From Anthoceros angustus (taxonomy: Eukaryota > Streptophyta > Anthocerotopsida > Anthocerotales > Anthocerotaceae): a stretch of 64,000 nucleotides of DNA. Below, piece by piece: positions 11,479-24,880 of the stretch. Both the position numbers and the translations under genes were made by a program. Below the pieces are notes generated by a model. That model searched no databases, had not been told where the DNA came from, and worked only from the letters and a program-made list of their open reading frames with translations. Each line of letters opens with the position of its first letter. Within the stretch, counting starts at the first letter, position 1. The stretch covers positions 136,369 to 200,368 of the forward strand of contig MU008178.1 in assembly GCA_010909165.1 (NCBI GenBank). The letters run 5' to 3'.

Positions 11479-12933
11479 TTACCTCACATAAAAGCTGGGA
11501 ACGGCTTTCCTGGTAGCAGCCTGATGGAAGCTTTGGATCAGATTGTCTGAGGCGGCGGCGCCAGGTAAGCGGAGCCACCCATTTATCTGCAATGGTTGTC
11601 ATACACATGGACGAACACAGTTGAGGTGCCGCTGTGAACAAAACAACTCACTGAAGCCAGGATGCGAGCAGAGTCTGCCCACCCACCAAGAAGTATGGCA
11701 CGCCTCTAAAGCTTAGGGCTTTCGATTCTAGCTTCTTAATTTCCTCACGGACCTGCCAACAACGAAGGGGAGTAGGTAATGAAGGCTAAAACAGATTGAC
11801 ATCCAAGCAGGCAGGAAGGCAGGCAAATCAGGAAGTCGTACTGGGAATAATGAATAACAACAATCAGATGCTCGATTTCACACTCCAAAATTTTGGAAAA
11901 GTCAAACTACCTCTTGCGAGCCTGCCGTGGGATCGGCCAAAAACTCCTCAGCATTCTCCACCCCCACTTTCTGAGCAGCCTCGAGGAGAACTTGCCTATC
12001 ATCACGAACCGCAAGAGATTCAATACATGCGAGCCAAACGCATTTAGTACCTACATAATATACTCCAGTACAGAGTACGTAGAGTAGGTAATGGCTGCAC
12101 AGTAGACAGTACAGCCACCAGGTACATACATACGCAGCCATGTTACACCAACCTGTCACCGATGTACTTCTCCTGGGTGTGATAATTAGCAAAAAGCTCC
12201 TCCACAAGTGCACTCTGCAGTGCCAAGCTCTGCCGTCCAGCCAGATGAATCAGTCTGTGGCTGTCCAGGCTGCTGCCCCTGCATCACCATCACCAGAGCA
12301 GCAGCTGCAAGTGAGTAAGCCAGCCAAGTCCAGGCTCCATACATGCTCGGTTGCACAGCACACGATACCAAAATCCTGCTACCATCTGCAGCGTTCCTGT
12401 GAACTTACGTCAATCCTCCGACGCTGTAGGTCAACCCCAGCTCAGCGTACACCTGCACAAGCATGCAGGCAAACCCTGATTGGCGTTAGCGAATCAGGAT
12501 GCAAACAAGTCATTGCAACTACATAACTGGTGTTGGTACCAAGGACTACAACCAGGACCAGGACCAGGACCGGACCTTGGACATCTCTTCAGCCATCTGC
12601 TCGCTACGATCTCCAAACTTATTAGCGTAAAAATCCCGCTTGCTGATACCCTGTTCGGATGCACGGGGCTCCAACAAGAAAGGATGCCATGTCACCTGCA
12701 CATGGGAAAGTGATGGCAATCTTAGCTTCAGGAGTGACTGTCTTGTCCCATAGCTAATTGTCGCTAACTGGCATGCTCCGGCATGGCCAAATGCAGGGAA
12801 GGAAGCTCACTTGGAAGTCATAGAGATCCTTGGTGGCATCAATTGCTCTGTCCAGATGCTTCTTCCCTACGTAGCACCATGGACACACGGTATCCACGGC
12901 GACATCAACCCGAATGAGAGGCTTAGTCGCCAT
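11479..12933 (-). CDS. FrnE/DsbA-like thiol oxidoreductase, copy 2
   Basis: A paralogue of the gene at 9497-10899 with the same seven-exon layout. Exon 1 is 12811-12933, the same 123 bp as in copy 1, and holds IRVDVAVDTVCPWCYVGKKH with the CPWC redox centre. Exon 2 is 12576-12695 (TWHPFLLEPRASEQGISKRD). The rest follows as YAELGLTYSVGGL (about 12411-12455), SLDSHRLIHLAGRQ with NYHTQEKYIGD (about 12155-12275), VLLEAAQKVGVENAEEFLAD (about 11930-12005), FRGVPYFLV (about 11680-11755) and a last exon with LIQSFHQAATRKAVPSFYVR ending in TAA at 11479-11481. The QLSGAQ motif of copy 1 is altered here to RLPGAA, a possible change near the thiol-binding region. Fold assignment is firm; the reaction is not. 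Confidence 0.87.
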
Positions 12934-14391
12934 TCTGCTTTCAGCTCACAACTGCAATTGTGAGAATTGTCTTGGCCGTGATCCCCTGCACGTAGCTGAG
13001 AACTACTGTGCAAACGTGAGGGAACAGAAACCCAGCTCCAATCATATATAGTGAACAAATTCCTCGAACCATGGCACATCGCTCGGTAGTCTTTATGTAC
13101 ATTTTCTCTAGCATTTGCGTTTACGTATTCCTTGGACCACGGCGCATAGCTAGTCTTTATATGTATATCTTTGCAAGCATTTAATTCATATTCATCCAGT
13201 TATGGTAGATCTATCCAGCCCATTTTTTTTCTTATACTTATATAGCTTACTTTTCTCTCTGATGAGTGTAAAGAGTTACATTGTATATGATTGCAGGTGG
13301 ATTATTCATTAACAAAATATCTAAGATGCTTACCTTTATTCTTACTCTTATATTACTAGTTTCTCTATGTGATGAGTAGGAAAAGTAGCATTGTATATGA
13401 TTGTAGCCCAATGATTCATCAGCAAAATATTGGAGATAGGTAAAGAGTTCAAACTGGGTGACACAATCATCAATTAAGGTGTGTTAGTTGTGCTTCTGTC
13501 CATCCTTGTTTAGAGGGCATCCTAGTTTCAATTTGTGTGCGATCTCGTTGATGAGGAATATATCATATCCTATCCTTGCTATTTTTATTATATATATATA
13601 TAATTATTTACAATACTTTACCTTTCATTTCATCTTTTTGGAAATAATGTTTTGATGTTTTCTGTTCTATTTGCAAGTTATACTCACATCGCACTCTTAA
13701 TTATATTCTTAAATTATATTTCGTTGTTCTCTCAAAATAACATGAACTTGTTTACAGATAAATCAATAATATGTTGTATAAGAAAAATCAATAATATGCT
13801 ATATGTTTCCAGATTTGGAGGAAATGAAATCATGAGAATGATAAAAATAAGAAGAATGTAGTAAGGCATAATTGGACAGTTGACAAATTTAGATCGCGAC
13901 AATGGCTCCCTTATCTAAAAACCAATATGGGAATGGTTGAAAGATTAAGTAGTGTGTGTTATAGAGCATACTAATTGAAGATTAAGTAGCACCAAATCCG
14001 TGGCCCTCAAGGTCTTTTTTTCACACTTTATTGATGTAGACGAGACCACTCAACTCAAGTTGTGACATAAAGACTCTTAATATTATTGATGATATTCAAT
14101 TATTTTTCATATATATGGCTTATATTAAGATATTAATATGATATTTTTCACAAAAATATATGTTAATTTATGTTCAATATAATTATAATACACATTATAA
14201 GGTACTAACAGATTCTGAATGGCGATAGAGATGTTATATATTATGAAAGTCTTACATGTGCAACGGGAACAAAAATATTTCTTGCACTCAAATGTGTACA
14301 TGTTGGTGATCTCATGCACTATTCCATCTCTATTTCAAAGGTCATTCTATCCTCAAATTACTTACAACATGGGATGCGAATATTCCATATT
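12934..14391. other. AT-rich intergenic region with a degenerate direct repeat
   Basis: I see no gene here. Composition turns AT-rich from about 13,080 onward. Two degenerate copies of a block of roughly 120 bp lie at about 13,205-13,320 and 13,330-13,440; both hold ATTGTATATGATTG and end near AAAATAT. A TA dinucleotide run occurs at about 13,588-13,604. The left end should carry the promoter of FrnE copy 2. Confidence 0.5.
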
Positions 14392-17300
14392 TTATTTTGA
14401 TTGTCCAAATGAATTCTCTTGGGAAACTGTAGTAAACAGAAAAGTCGTGAAAAGAAAAATAAAGATGTAATTGATCATGTACCCATGATAAGAAATAGTA
14501 GCATGAAAGACGATTCTACCTTGAACAACATGTTGACGAGCATAATGTGCTTCACAATTTGATGCTTGAGAAAATGGAGAATTAAGCCTCAATGCTTTAT
14601 CATGAGCAAAACATGATGCATGTGATATTTGTGAAAAAGGTGATTGAAGTTGTAATGACTCAACGTGGGTAGAATGACATTGAGAAAATGGAGGTTGGAG
14701 TTGTATTAACTCATTATGGGTAGAATAACATTGAGAAAATGGAGATTGAAGTCGTGTTGACTTATTATGGGTAGAATAACATTGAGAAGATGGAGATTGA
14801 AGTCGCATTGACTCATTATACATAGAATTACATTGAGAAAATGGAGATTGAAGTCGTACTGACTCATTATGAGTAGAATAACATTGAGAAAATGGAGATT
14901 GAAGTCGTACTGACTCATTATGGGTGGAATAACATTGAGAAAATGGAGATTGAAGTCTTAATGATTCATCGCGACCCTGGAATAAATCAGATGTACTAGT
15001 CATCGAGGGAATCTCATGTGCATTTCTAGGATATCTAACACAATATGGTCTTGTCATAGACACGGATTTGCATGGCTCAAAAGGATTAGCATAATTCTCA
15101 CAAGGCTCAAAAGGATTAACATAATTCTCACATCGCTCAAAAGAATTAGCATAATTCCCCTCAATCACAGAAGGAGGAGATTCATACAGATAAGGATACT
15201 TGACATGATTCAACCTTATTATTGAAGGAGCTTCACTAGGGCTAGGATGTCTAATACTACTACTCAACCTAGTCACACAAGAAGTTGGAGCTTCACTAGG
15301 GCTAAGATGTCTAACATTACTCAACCTAGTGATGTTAGTTGGGAATTCACTAGGGCTAAGATGTCTAGCAGTACTTAATCTAGTAATAGCTGAACTTGGA
15401 CAAGATGATGTTTGGTCGAAGCACATTGCTTTACCACTTGTTAAGTTGTTATCTTTACCTCCACTAAATTGATGTTGAAAGGAAAAGTTGTCATATCTAG
15501 TTTGTTGAGATGCTAAATCTAGATGAGACCTTTTACGGCTTCCATTGGTTGAAGGGTTTTGTTCATTTAGCATTGGACTCACCCTTGGAGTTACCCTTGT
15601 TTGAAATACTTTCTTAGCACCATGCAATATATCCTCTTTCTCTTGGGCGATTGTTTTCGCTGCATCTTGCCTCCCCAACTCAATAAACCATACCTATGGC
15701 ATCAAATGAACTAGAAGAATTAGACAAAAATAGGTATACATTTATAATTTGTAGATAGACTATTCCTTACCTCATCAAAGGCTTCGTCAGAGTCCGGATC
15801 GTTTTTAGACACGGGAAGAACAAAGTTTTCTGCAAGTAAAATGATCCATCGTAAGCCAAATATCTAACAATTTAGAGATCTACATGTTAATTGCACCTAA
15901 AGGTTAGTTAAATTTTTTTATGTTATGTAAGTATGTTGCATAGATCTCATCCATTTAACCCAGTAAAATTTTAGTTTTTAGTAAATATATCCATAAATTT
16001 TCAAGCCCTTAACTGATGAATTATGTGTATGATGATAACTTAATACCTTTCATCTTATTCACCTCTTCTTGTGGAACATCCTTTCCCATTTCTAGAAATC
16101 GTTTTTTAGTTCGGTCCTTCAATTCTTGTGGAGGTGGATAGATGACTACTGCTATCTACAATAAAAGCTTGTGAATAATATGTGGAGATGAAGCAAAAAA
16201 AACATTTGCTCACACTTTACAACAGCATATTCTAAGTAGGTTCTCTTAGACTCACTTTTCTATGCATAAAAAATGCTTTGAGCTTTCTCTTTCTAGCACT
16301 TTTATAAACGTTTGTTTGATCAATTATATAATTGTGAGGAATATTTGCTGCTCGTTTCAGAAGGGTATTGAAGACCACAGTGGAGACATCAATTAGTCGA
16401 GCAAACCTTTCCCCATAATTTTTTTTTCTCCCTAGTCCAGGAACCTGAAAAAAAGAAAAGAGAAAGACAAGCATGTTTGATTGGGCAAGTGTGCATTCTA
16501 TAGGGCAAGTGTGTGAACGATAATATGCTCTTGTACATAGTTACCTTCATTTGGTCTAGCACTAGATTTGTTCCTAAGATGACGTAACGTTTCTCAGGAT
16601 GTCTTGCATGCCATTTTTCTGCCCATGTAGTTTTTCCCGCACCGGGGAGCCCTACCATCATCAGCAATTCACAATCTTGTTTGATACTCAATTTGGGACC
16701 ATGCACTCCAAGTCCATCAACAATTGCTTTATCCCAAGGTTGGTAAGTTTGTAAAGGAATAAGACCATCATCAAAACTAAATTGTAATTTGACCACCACA
16801 TTCTTGAGAAGCACATGAGGAAATAGTGCCAATCTCCACGGCAACTTGGGCGAAGAAGGTGGAGCACCTATACCATGCTCCCCAATTGGTACCTCAATAG
16901 CTATTCCCAACCATTTACCATTCTTTGCAAAGCCAATCTTAGCTGACAAGAAGCTTGACATATCAACAGCTACAATAATAGTGTCTCCAATTCCAAACCT
17001 TTCTCCATAGTCTCGAAAATTGCCAGCAGTTGAAAACTTTCCAGTACCCCCATAACCAAAGCTATTTTTGGTTTCTCCTAAGCATCCCACATTTATATCT
17101 CCAGTTGAGACTCCTACCCGACACAAGTTCTTTTGATCATCTTGGGTATCTGGCATATGTACTTCTTGCGAACCTACAACAGTGCATGAGAAACAATAAC
17201 GTCCTCCACGTACAGCAAGATTGGCTCGGGCACCAGACCAACAATAAGCAAACCCCTTTTCATAAAGTGAACTTCCACCTAGTCCACTTTTCCAAATGTC

Positions 17301-17450
17301 AAAATCTGCATAAGCCACAAAAAAGGCTTAGAAGCTAGAAAATATAACACAAAGAAGTTCGATATATAAGTTTTATGTACCAAGATTACAATCTGATTGG
17401 TTGAGAACCACAGAGGACCCTCCTAGAGGATTTTGTGAACTTTTCGCCAT
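14392..17450 (-). CDS. hnRNP-U-like protein: SPRY domain, P-loop kinase-like domain, repeat-rich tail
   Basis: The domain pair is that of hnRNP U and hnRNP-U-like proteins, nuclear RNA-binding factors. Six exons join in phase: 17381-17450, 16545-17305, 16256-16444, 16047-16155, 15771-15829 and 14392-15693, about 829 residues. The start is MAKSSQNPLGGSSVVLNQSD. The SPRY domain covers about residues 20-200 (FDIWKSGLGGSSLYEKGFAY, RVGVSTGD, FGYGGTGKFS, GDTIIVAVDM). A polynucleotide-kinase-like P-loop follows (LLMMVGLPGAGKTTWAEKW), then NYIIDQTNVYKSARKRKLKAF and IAVVIYPPPQELKDRT. The tail of about 400 residues is low-complexity: about three HLSPSE repeats, NYANPFEPCE repeats, and about seven units of 17 residues (RLQSPFSQCYSTHNES plus one). 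The gene is far more AT-rich than its neighbours. The last 40 residues are hydrophobic and may come from a missed intron. Confidence 0.85.
14600..14970 (-). repeat. In-frame 51-bp minisatellite in the hnRNP-U-like tail
   Basis: About seven head-to-tail copies of a 51-bp unit encode the 17-residue motif RLQSPFSQCYSTHNES(V). The copies are all in phase. Those at about 14,830-14,970 are the most alike and those at the carboxyl end the most divergent. Conservation of SPFSQ in nearly every unit suggests selection on the protein, or recent expansion. Confidence 0.85.
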
Positions 17451-19425
17451 AAGTAAACAAGGTAGGTTGTTTTGTGAAAGATTGCAAAGGTTTTACACTC
17501 TACATATGCATATCTTGTGTTGTATCTTTTTGTACAAATTGCATCTATACCACACCACATACTACACTGAGAAAATAAGCCACATCACAACTAAGACTCT
17601 ACTTACCTATACCGAATGTGAATAAAAAGTATTTTGATACTTTATATATCATGTTCATATCAAGAAACTTAAATGAGAGGTTTCTAGATTTTTTATATGT
17701 TTTTAAATGTGGAGAATTTCTAAATATCTAGAGATGGGAAGTCCCATTTACACTGGGACGATGGGATTTTTTAATTATTAAATTTTTTATCTTAAGAAAA
17801 CAATGGTGCATATGAAAAACCCATTATATGCTCTATATGTAGGAAGTAACTATTAAAATATTGTTTTTAGAGAATCTGAGCTTTGTAGAATAGGAAGAAA
17901 CAAGAAGGTGCTCAAAACGAGCTAGATTTCCCATATGGGTGTTTAAAATACTATGTTGTCTTAATACTTTTAAATAATATGACACTAAAATTATTTAAAA
18001 TTTGAATAAATTTATGGTAATCATTAACACAATGTCAGACACCTTACTCTACAGTTTTCTTACATAATTCTTTAGAATTAGCCTTATAAAAGGCTAATCA
18101 AATAACTTTATCAACAATTTCATGTCATGTTATGTGAGGACTATGTTCACTTGACAAGAAACCACTCTACTTTATCACAAATCAAGAATTGCCTCAAGGT
18201 CTCAAGACACAACAATATCTGACAAAGTTTGCCACTTTTTGTCCAATGAAGTTGAGATATGTGTGAACACGTGTTGTATAATCAAGTTGAGATGGGTTTG
18301 AAAGAGTTCGAGAATGTAATGTAGACACAAAATTGAACAAAATGTCACCAATCACAAATAGCGATCCAGATGAGACTTGTAAAAAATATTTCATAAACTA
18401 ATTGATATAATTATATATTAAATAATAAAATAATATTTTGCCTATAATTAATAAATTTCAAGTGAAGTGGTTGTTTCACAAATCCAATGAGGAGTTTTTC
18501 TTTAGTACTCCAAGTAGAGATGGTGTTGCAAGCATCTATGCCTTAGACGCACTCTCCTCAAAAACCATAGTAGAAGTTGTAGCAAATTGTGTGCTAACCA
18601 TGATATACAAAAAGTAATACCATCAATAAAATCTTTATTTTATGATATCTTATTAGAAGTAGGGGATTGGTTTAACCTACCAGTTATTAATTATTTAATA
18701 TTTAGGTTAATCGTGAATGGTCATTACAACACCACCTTAAATATTAGAAACTATTAGAACACTTCTAAAAGGTTGTTCTCCATCATCCTGATGGAGATGG
18801 GATTTATCATCTTTGCATATTTATAAAGTTTTTATGGATGTCTTAAGACTAATTATAAAATTTATATATTAAATATTTTTTTGAAAATATATATAGGTTT
18901 GTATATATTTATTTACGTATAAATATAGACGCGTGGAGGCTATTGCAGACATATATGTACACACACGATACAACATGATGGAGAGAAGCGGGCTCGTGTG
19001 CACCGGTGCGTATGCGACAGATTTGTGAGATTATTGAGACAATGTACAAGCAGAGATAGATATAAATGGTAAGAAAGACGGTAGGTACCGCAGGAATTGA
19101 AGGTCCTTTTGGGTTGGGGCTCCGGCCCTCGCGCTTGCCGCATGCCCCGGTGGTCGCGTGGCGCGTGCCGACTCCCAGCCCAGCCCAGGCTTAGCTGCTC
19201 TGCCTGCTGCGCTGCTGTGCTCCGCGCTGCTGCGCTCGGCTCTGCCCTGCTCTCTCTGTCGTGTTGTGGCCTGCTGCCTGGTCCGAGGATTCCGATTTCG
19301 GTCGGGATCGCGATCCCACTGCCCTCGGCCACTGGCCGCTCCATCGAACTGCGCCCCTTCCTCATGGCAGCACGCTAGGTAGGGGGCCTGCTATCTGTGG
19401 CCCTAGCGCTTCTTGTGTGTCCGCC
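17451..19425. other. AT-rich intergenic region and AP180 upstream region
   Basis: 17,451-19,000 is AT-rich with no convincing reading frame. The left end should hold the hnRNP-U-like promoter. Composition changes abruptly at about 19,080 to GC-rich sequence. 19,080-19,425 is then likely the promoter and 5' UTR of the clathrin adaptor gene. Open frames there run in several phases at once and look like composition effects. Confidence 0.5.
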
Positions 19426-22400
19426 ATGGCAGGTGGATCCAGTGAGCAGAGCTTGCGCAAAGTGCTAGGCGCCATCAAGGACTCCACCACTGTGGGGATC
19501 GCCAAAGTGAACAGCGAGTACAAGGTTATTCCCGGATCTGCCTGCTCCTCCGCCCTCTCGCGGAATTTCAGCGCTCCGCGCAACCCTATGCTGGCACCTC
19601 TGTAGCTTGGCTGTCTCGATCCGTGGCTTGTGCTGCCGGATCTGCAAGCTGCACAGCTGTGTCGTGTTCGGGTGGATCTGGAGTTGCGTTTGCACTTTGT
19701 GGTTCCGGACTCAGGCCCCTGCTTCTCATTTCTCCCTTCTTCTCGTGTGCCAGGATTTGGACATTGCAGTAGTCAAGGCGACCAATCATGTGGAGTGTCC
19801 CCCCAAGGAGAAGCACGTTCGAAGTGAGTGGTGTGGCAAAAGTCGGATTGGCGGTGTCCAACGATTTCTAGGTTTTCGTCAGCTTCATGTGTAGAGGTGA
19901 TCCTGGATGGGCCGGTATTGCGTGCTGGAGATTAAAGTCATGTGTCTGTTGCAGCAATATTCGCAGCAACGTCCGCCTCCAGACCACGAGCTGATGTGGC
20001 TTACTGCATACATGCTCTTGCCAAGAGAATTGCAAAGACTCACACTTGGAGCGTAAGCTGATTGATTCAGTAGTACAGTCTTCAGATTCATGCCCCCGTT
20101 GATGCACAAGCCCACGCCCCTGACGCCGCCTTCTAACTTGCAATGCAGGTTGCTCTGAAGTCAATGATGGTCATTCACCGTACATTGCGAGAAGGAGATC
20201 CCACTTTTAGGGAGGAACTTATCAACTATAGTCGGAATAGGGGACACATACTTAACCTTTCGAATTTCAAGGATGACTCTAGTCCCAACGGTAGAGGATC
20301 TTCTCAAAACTTCTGGATGATTTTAGGTTCTCCTTATCAGTCTTGATGCGGGGGGGTTTGACTACGGCTGCTTCTCCTTTTAGCTTGGGATTACTCTGCC
20401 TGGGTGCGGACTTATGCTCTTTACTTGGAGGAACGCTTGGAATGCTTTCGGGTGCTCAAGTACGATGTGGAGTCTGAGCGCTCATCGGTGAGCTTCACAC
20501 GCCTGCTTGTGTGTATTCTGCTTTTTGAGTTTGTTATGTGACATATCAACTTCTGCTTCCCCAGGGCCACAGCAAGACAAGGGACCTAGATACTGTGGAT
20601 CTTTTGGAGCACTTACCTGCATTGCAGCAGCTTTTGTACCGATTGATCGGTTGTCAGGTGTGTTTTATTGCAAGGACGTTCGAAGATTTCATGAAAGACT
20701 GTTGAGCTTCCGCCCGTAAAGCTTTAAATTTATTAACTATGGGTTTTTGTTGCATCGTGCAGCCGGAAGGAGCAGCTGTCAGCAATTTTGTGATTCAGGC
20801 TGCCTTGGGTTTGGTGGGTAAATTCACATTGATGTTCCCTCTTATCCATGTTGTGCAGGCCACCGATTAGACACAACCTTTTTTACAAATTTCCCAAATT
20901 GAGTATCATGAAAACCGTCTGCTATGATAAAAACAATTTTTTGCTGCAGTCAGATGCACTTCTTGGACCTTTCTAGCAGTACGGCTTATCTCAGGGTGAC
21001 CACACATGTTCAAAGCTGTTGCTGTGATTACAGGTTTTGAAGGAAAGTTTCAAGCTGTACCGGGCAATCAATGACGGTATCATCAACCTTGTGGACAAGG
21101 TGGGAACACTGAAGCTCTGTGTTTGGCCATTAGTGATCGGAGGCCTTATCTGGGTTGATACGGTCCTAACTGCCCTCTTTGTAGTTTTTTGAGATGCAAC
21201 GACATGATGCTATTAAAGCATTGGAGGTCTACAAGCGTGCTGGCCAACAGGTGTGTAAGTGTTGGAGATGGCCAGTTCATCGATTTTTTGAAAAAAATTA
21301 GGTGAATTTCTTAGTGTGGTCCTCCTACTTGAGTTGCCACTACATTTTTATTATGAGCTACCTCTGGTGATAATTGTTGACTTCTTTCTGTTGCAGGCAG
21401 AAAAGCTTTCGGAGTTCTATGAAGTTTGCAAGGGCTTGGATCTTGCTCGGAGTTTCCAGTTCCCCACACTTGAGCAGGTTTGCAGGGAATACAACTGGGA
21501 ATTTATGCTTCAAGAGCCTGCTGCAAGGGTCTGTCCATGTTCTCTGTGTTGAAAGTGTCTTTTTGGTTGAATTGACATAGCCTCCACAATCATTCCTTTC
21601 AACGATGGAAGAGTATGTGAAAGATGCACCACGCATTGCTCCGAGTCCCAGAGAAGCATTGGTACTCAATTTACTCACTGTTATTTGGTCCTTTTTAAAG
21701 CTTTTGATGTTGTAATACTGTGACTGTCCTTCTACCATTTTGAAGTTGCTTGACACTTGTGGGCTGACTACAGGAATATGAGGAGCGTCCAGCTCCTGTG
21801 CGATCTCGAAGAGCTGCATCGCCGGACTCTCAAGATGGTGTTGAGTATCGGGATGCTTCTCCCTCTCGTGGTCCTCCACGGAAGGAAGTTCAACCTCCAC
21901 CCCCGAGCTATGAGAGTGGTGATCTTTTGGTGGGTTGGCTGGCAGACTTTGCACTAACTTTGTTGTTTCGACTGTAAAGTCCCAACCTTCAGAAGTACAG
22001 TAGGTTGTCCTGGGTGATTCCAGGTGAGTCCCACTTAACTTCTGCCGCAAACGGTACAGGGCCTGGGCGATGCTCCCCCTTCCGACCCGTCAACACTTGA
22101 GGATAGTAATGCTCTTGCCCTGGCCATAGTGCCATCAGGTATTGTGCTGTCTGTCCAAAGGATGGAGCTGTTGATGCCGAAGTCTTCCAAACCATAGCTT
22201 GTGTACTGGAGGTAAAGATTTTAACATTTTCATTTGTGTAGGATCCGTGTCGAACGGCTCTGGGGCCCACGACCCAAATGGAGGTTTAGACCTTGCTCAA
22301 GGAGCCACTGGATGGGAGCTTGCGCTTGTCACCAACCCCACCAATGGAAGTGCAGCAAATAACAGCAAACTGGTTTGTATCATATCTTTCATCTTCCCAG

Positions 22401-22982
22401 GGTAGCTTGAGTGGTGTAGCTTGTCTTGTCTAGCAATTTGGGGCCAGTGAAGGTCTTGTCACCTTGAGTCATTTCTGAAAAGCTCTCTATGAAAAAAGGT
22501 TCTTCTATGCTGCTTTTTAAAACAAGTAAGTGTCCATGGATTGTGCTGTGTGGAATTAATCTTCTTTTGTGTCTGAACAGGCTGGCGGATTGGATAAGTT
22601 GACACTGGACAGTTTGTATGATGATGCGTATACTAGGCGCTCACCATACACTACCCCTCCAACCAGTTACAATGCTAATCTGCCTGCACAGAATCCATTC
22701 CAAACAGCCCCAGATCCATTCCATGCTTCTAGTAAGTTTGCCCCCCCTCCCAATGTTCAAATGGCAGCAATGGCTCATCACCAAGCCTTGCTGATGCAGC
22801 AGCAGCAACAGCAGCAACTATTGGGAATGGGACCTCAGGTTGCTGCAAATCCTTTTGCCTCTCCATATGGTATGCCATATCCCTACGCAGCAGGGGTTCC
22901 ACCTCAGATCCCCCCACAGGTTTCTCAACATGGCCAGTATCAAAACAGCAGCAACCCATTTGGCAGTCCAGGGCTCTTATGA
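19426..22982 (+). CDS. AP180/CALM-type clathrin assembly protein (ANTH domain)
   Basis: ANTH proteins bind phosphoinositides and clathrin and act in endocytic vesicle formation at the plasma membrane or trans-Golgi. The start at 19426 gives [20 protein letters not shown]. The ANTH domain is spread over many small exons: [20 protein letters not shown], then [68 protein letters not shown] and [11 protein letters not shown]. The Pro-rich linker has [12 protein letters not shown]. The last exon (from 22,581) encodes [20 protein letters not shown], a Gln run, one DPF and three NPF motifs (QNPFQ, ANPFA, SNPFG), the usual ligands for AP-2 ear and EH domains. It ends with TGA at 22,980-22,982. It resembles the plant PICALM1/2-like subgroup. 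All exons I read stay open. Confidence 0.9.
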
Positions 22983-24879
22983 TTTATTTTCCAGGGGAAT
23001 TGCTCCACTGAGATTCAGATTGTTCGGAATAACGGAAGCACATTAGCTAGCGAGGAAAGGACGGCACACTCCGGGGATCTTGAATTCTTGCTGATGTTCC
23101 TTGAATGCATCGACCTGGTGCAGTCAGGCAATCTTGGATGTTCTTCGGGTTGACAGGTTTCTTGTACATCTAATAGGTAGATGGATGAATCGCTGGTAGC
23201 TTGCGGCTGTGAGCAAACGGGACCCTCAGATGGATTGCGTTGAGTGCGTCTGTAGGATGGCGCCAAAATTTGTCTTGGAAAACTTGTATCATACCATATT
23301 TTTTTTAACATGACAGTCGAGAGTGCCGAAACAAGTTTAACCCTAAAACGACCGCGGGGCCTGGCCTATTTTTTGCGGGTAATTTATTAGCCATTGATTT
23401 AAGATGTATTAAGTATTTAATTCAGAGAATCAGATACCGTTAATACGGTTAGCCATCGTTGTGCCGAACCCCTCATTTTAAATTTTACAGACTGGTTAGG
23501 CAGCATATTCTAAATATTTGTTACTTTAGATTAAATATAATTATTATAAATTATATTTAAAATATAAATAGATGGGAGCTCTTCTTACCTGGTCCAAATC
23601 AAGTTGTTGTCCGACCACTTGGGCTGTTTTCCTGTGCCGTCCCCTCTAGTCACACATTGCATTGGCCTTCCTCTAACAATGTCCCGAAGTTCTAGTTAAC
23701 GCTTTTCATTTTTCAGTACCAGACGTCATAATCTTTATCATTGAATCTATCTTTCTCTTTGAAGTTTATCTCCATAATTATGAACCACTGTTGTCCTTGA
23801 CTCTAGTGGGTCTTGATCTTCCTCCTTGTCCTTGTTTTTGTTGATTTCTTCGTCGACGAGTTGTTTTTCATCATCATCCCGTTCAGCCATGGCAAGTGAA
23901 TTTAAAGGCCACGACTAAATGTGCGTGTGTATATTTGGAAAAGTTCATATATGCTGAATTGTCAGCATCCTCTTCAAAAGCATTACTTAGGTGACAAATT
24001 TCTCGAGTTAATAAACCTAAAATGTCCTCAGTAAAGGTTTGTATTTGTTACATATATATGATCTGATGGAATTGATGTTTTGCTGCAGATCATTAGAAAT
24101 ATGAGTTGTACGACTAGCGCTTAGATTATGAATATGTTGAAGAGGTAATTGAATAGATTTAATTTGCAATGGACTAAAAGATGTAAGCAAATTTTGTCTA
24201 ACAAGTTTGATTAGTTTCTCTTGATCATCTAATTTAACCAAATAGATCCATTGAAATTACAAACTTGTCTAGAAACTTCTTCTATTTCTTCAACATGTGA
24301 GTCCAATCTCTTTTGGAGTCTAATCTTGTGCTTATTATATTGTTTCTCGTGTTTTGAAACCTTGAATCTCCTCCAATATCTTTGTCTTCCAAGATTTAAG
24401 GCCACACCTATAATATGAGTACAAAGCGAATAGTATCTCTTGTTATTGATGTGTGAAACATACGAGGTGACCTTCGTCTCAAGAATCCATGGTATATTGG
24501 CAAGTGAGCATGATTAGGTTGGTGCCGAAAGCAACATCTCCTTGATGCATCCATTGCAAATAGATAATCTAGAGTAGAGTATGCATCGAGGAATGGATGC
24601 CTTGGTAAGCAGCAAATGATGTGCTCAAGCATCGAGAGCGAGGTACTCTTATACCATGATGAAAATCACATGCTTGCTCCAATAGTCTCTAGCATTAATT
24701 ATGTTAGAAAAAGCAAGTGTTTATAAAGATTAGGTGGTTATAGGTTTTTGTAACCGATATAGCCAATTAACTACTTAAGTAACTACCTAAGAAAACTACC
24801 TCCAACCCTAAGAATTAATTAATTAGTAATTCTAGGGATTTATAAGTGCCCTAAATAGGTAAGTATTTTATCATCTAGC
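22983..24879. other. Intergenic region with possible decayed LTR sequence
   Basis: 22,983-23,340 is likely the 3' UTR of the clathrin adaptor gene. 23,380-23,600 is AT-rich. I see no gene. At 24,648-24,658 the words CTTATACCATG resemble the reverse complement of the initiator-tRNA-Met primer binding site common in copia elements. At 24,703 a TGTTAGAAAA start precedes a TATA-like word at about 24,838, so a decayed LTR is possible. Confidence 0.35.
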
Positions 24880-24880
24880 A

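Noticed and set aside
14392-15678. The 428-residue frame as a stand-alone gene
   Set aside because: Its apparent start is TTG, and a spliced join at 15,693/15,771 extends it in phase into the SPRY/P-loop exons.
18940-19382. Overlapping open frames on both strands upstream of the clathrin adaptor gene
   Set aside because: They run in several phases at once in a GC-rich leader and match no domain. They are composition effects.
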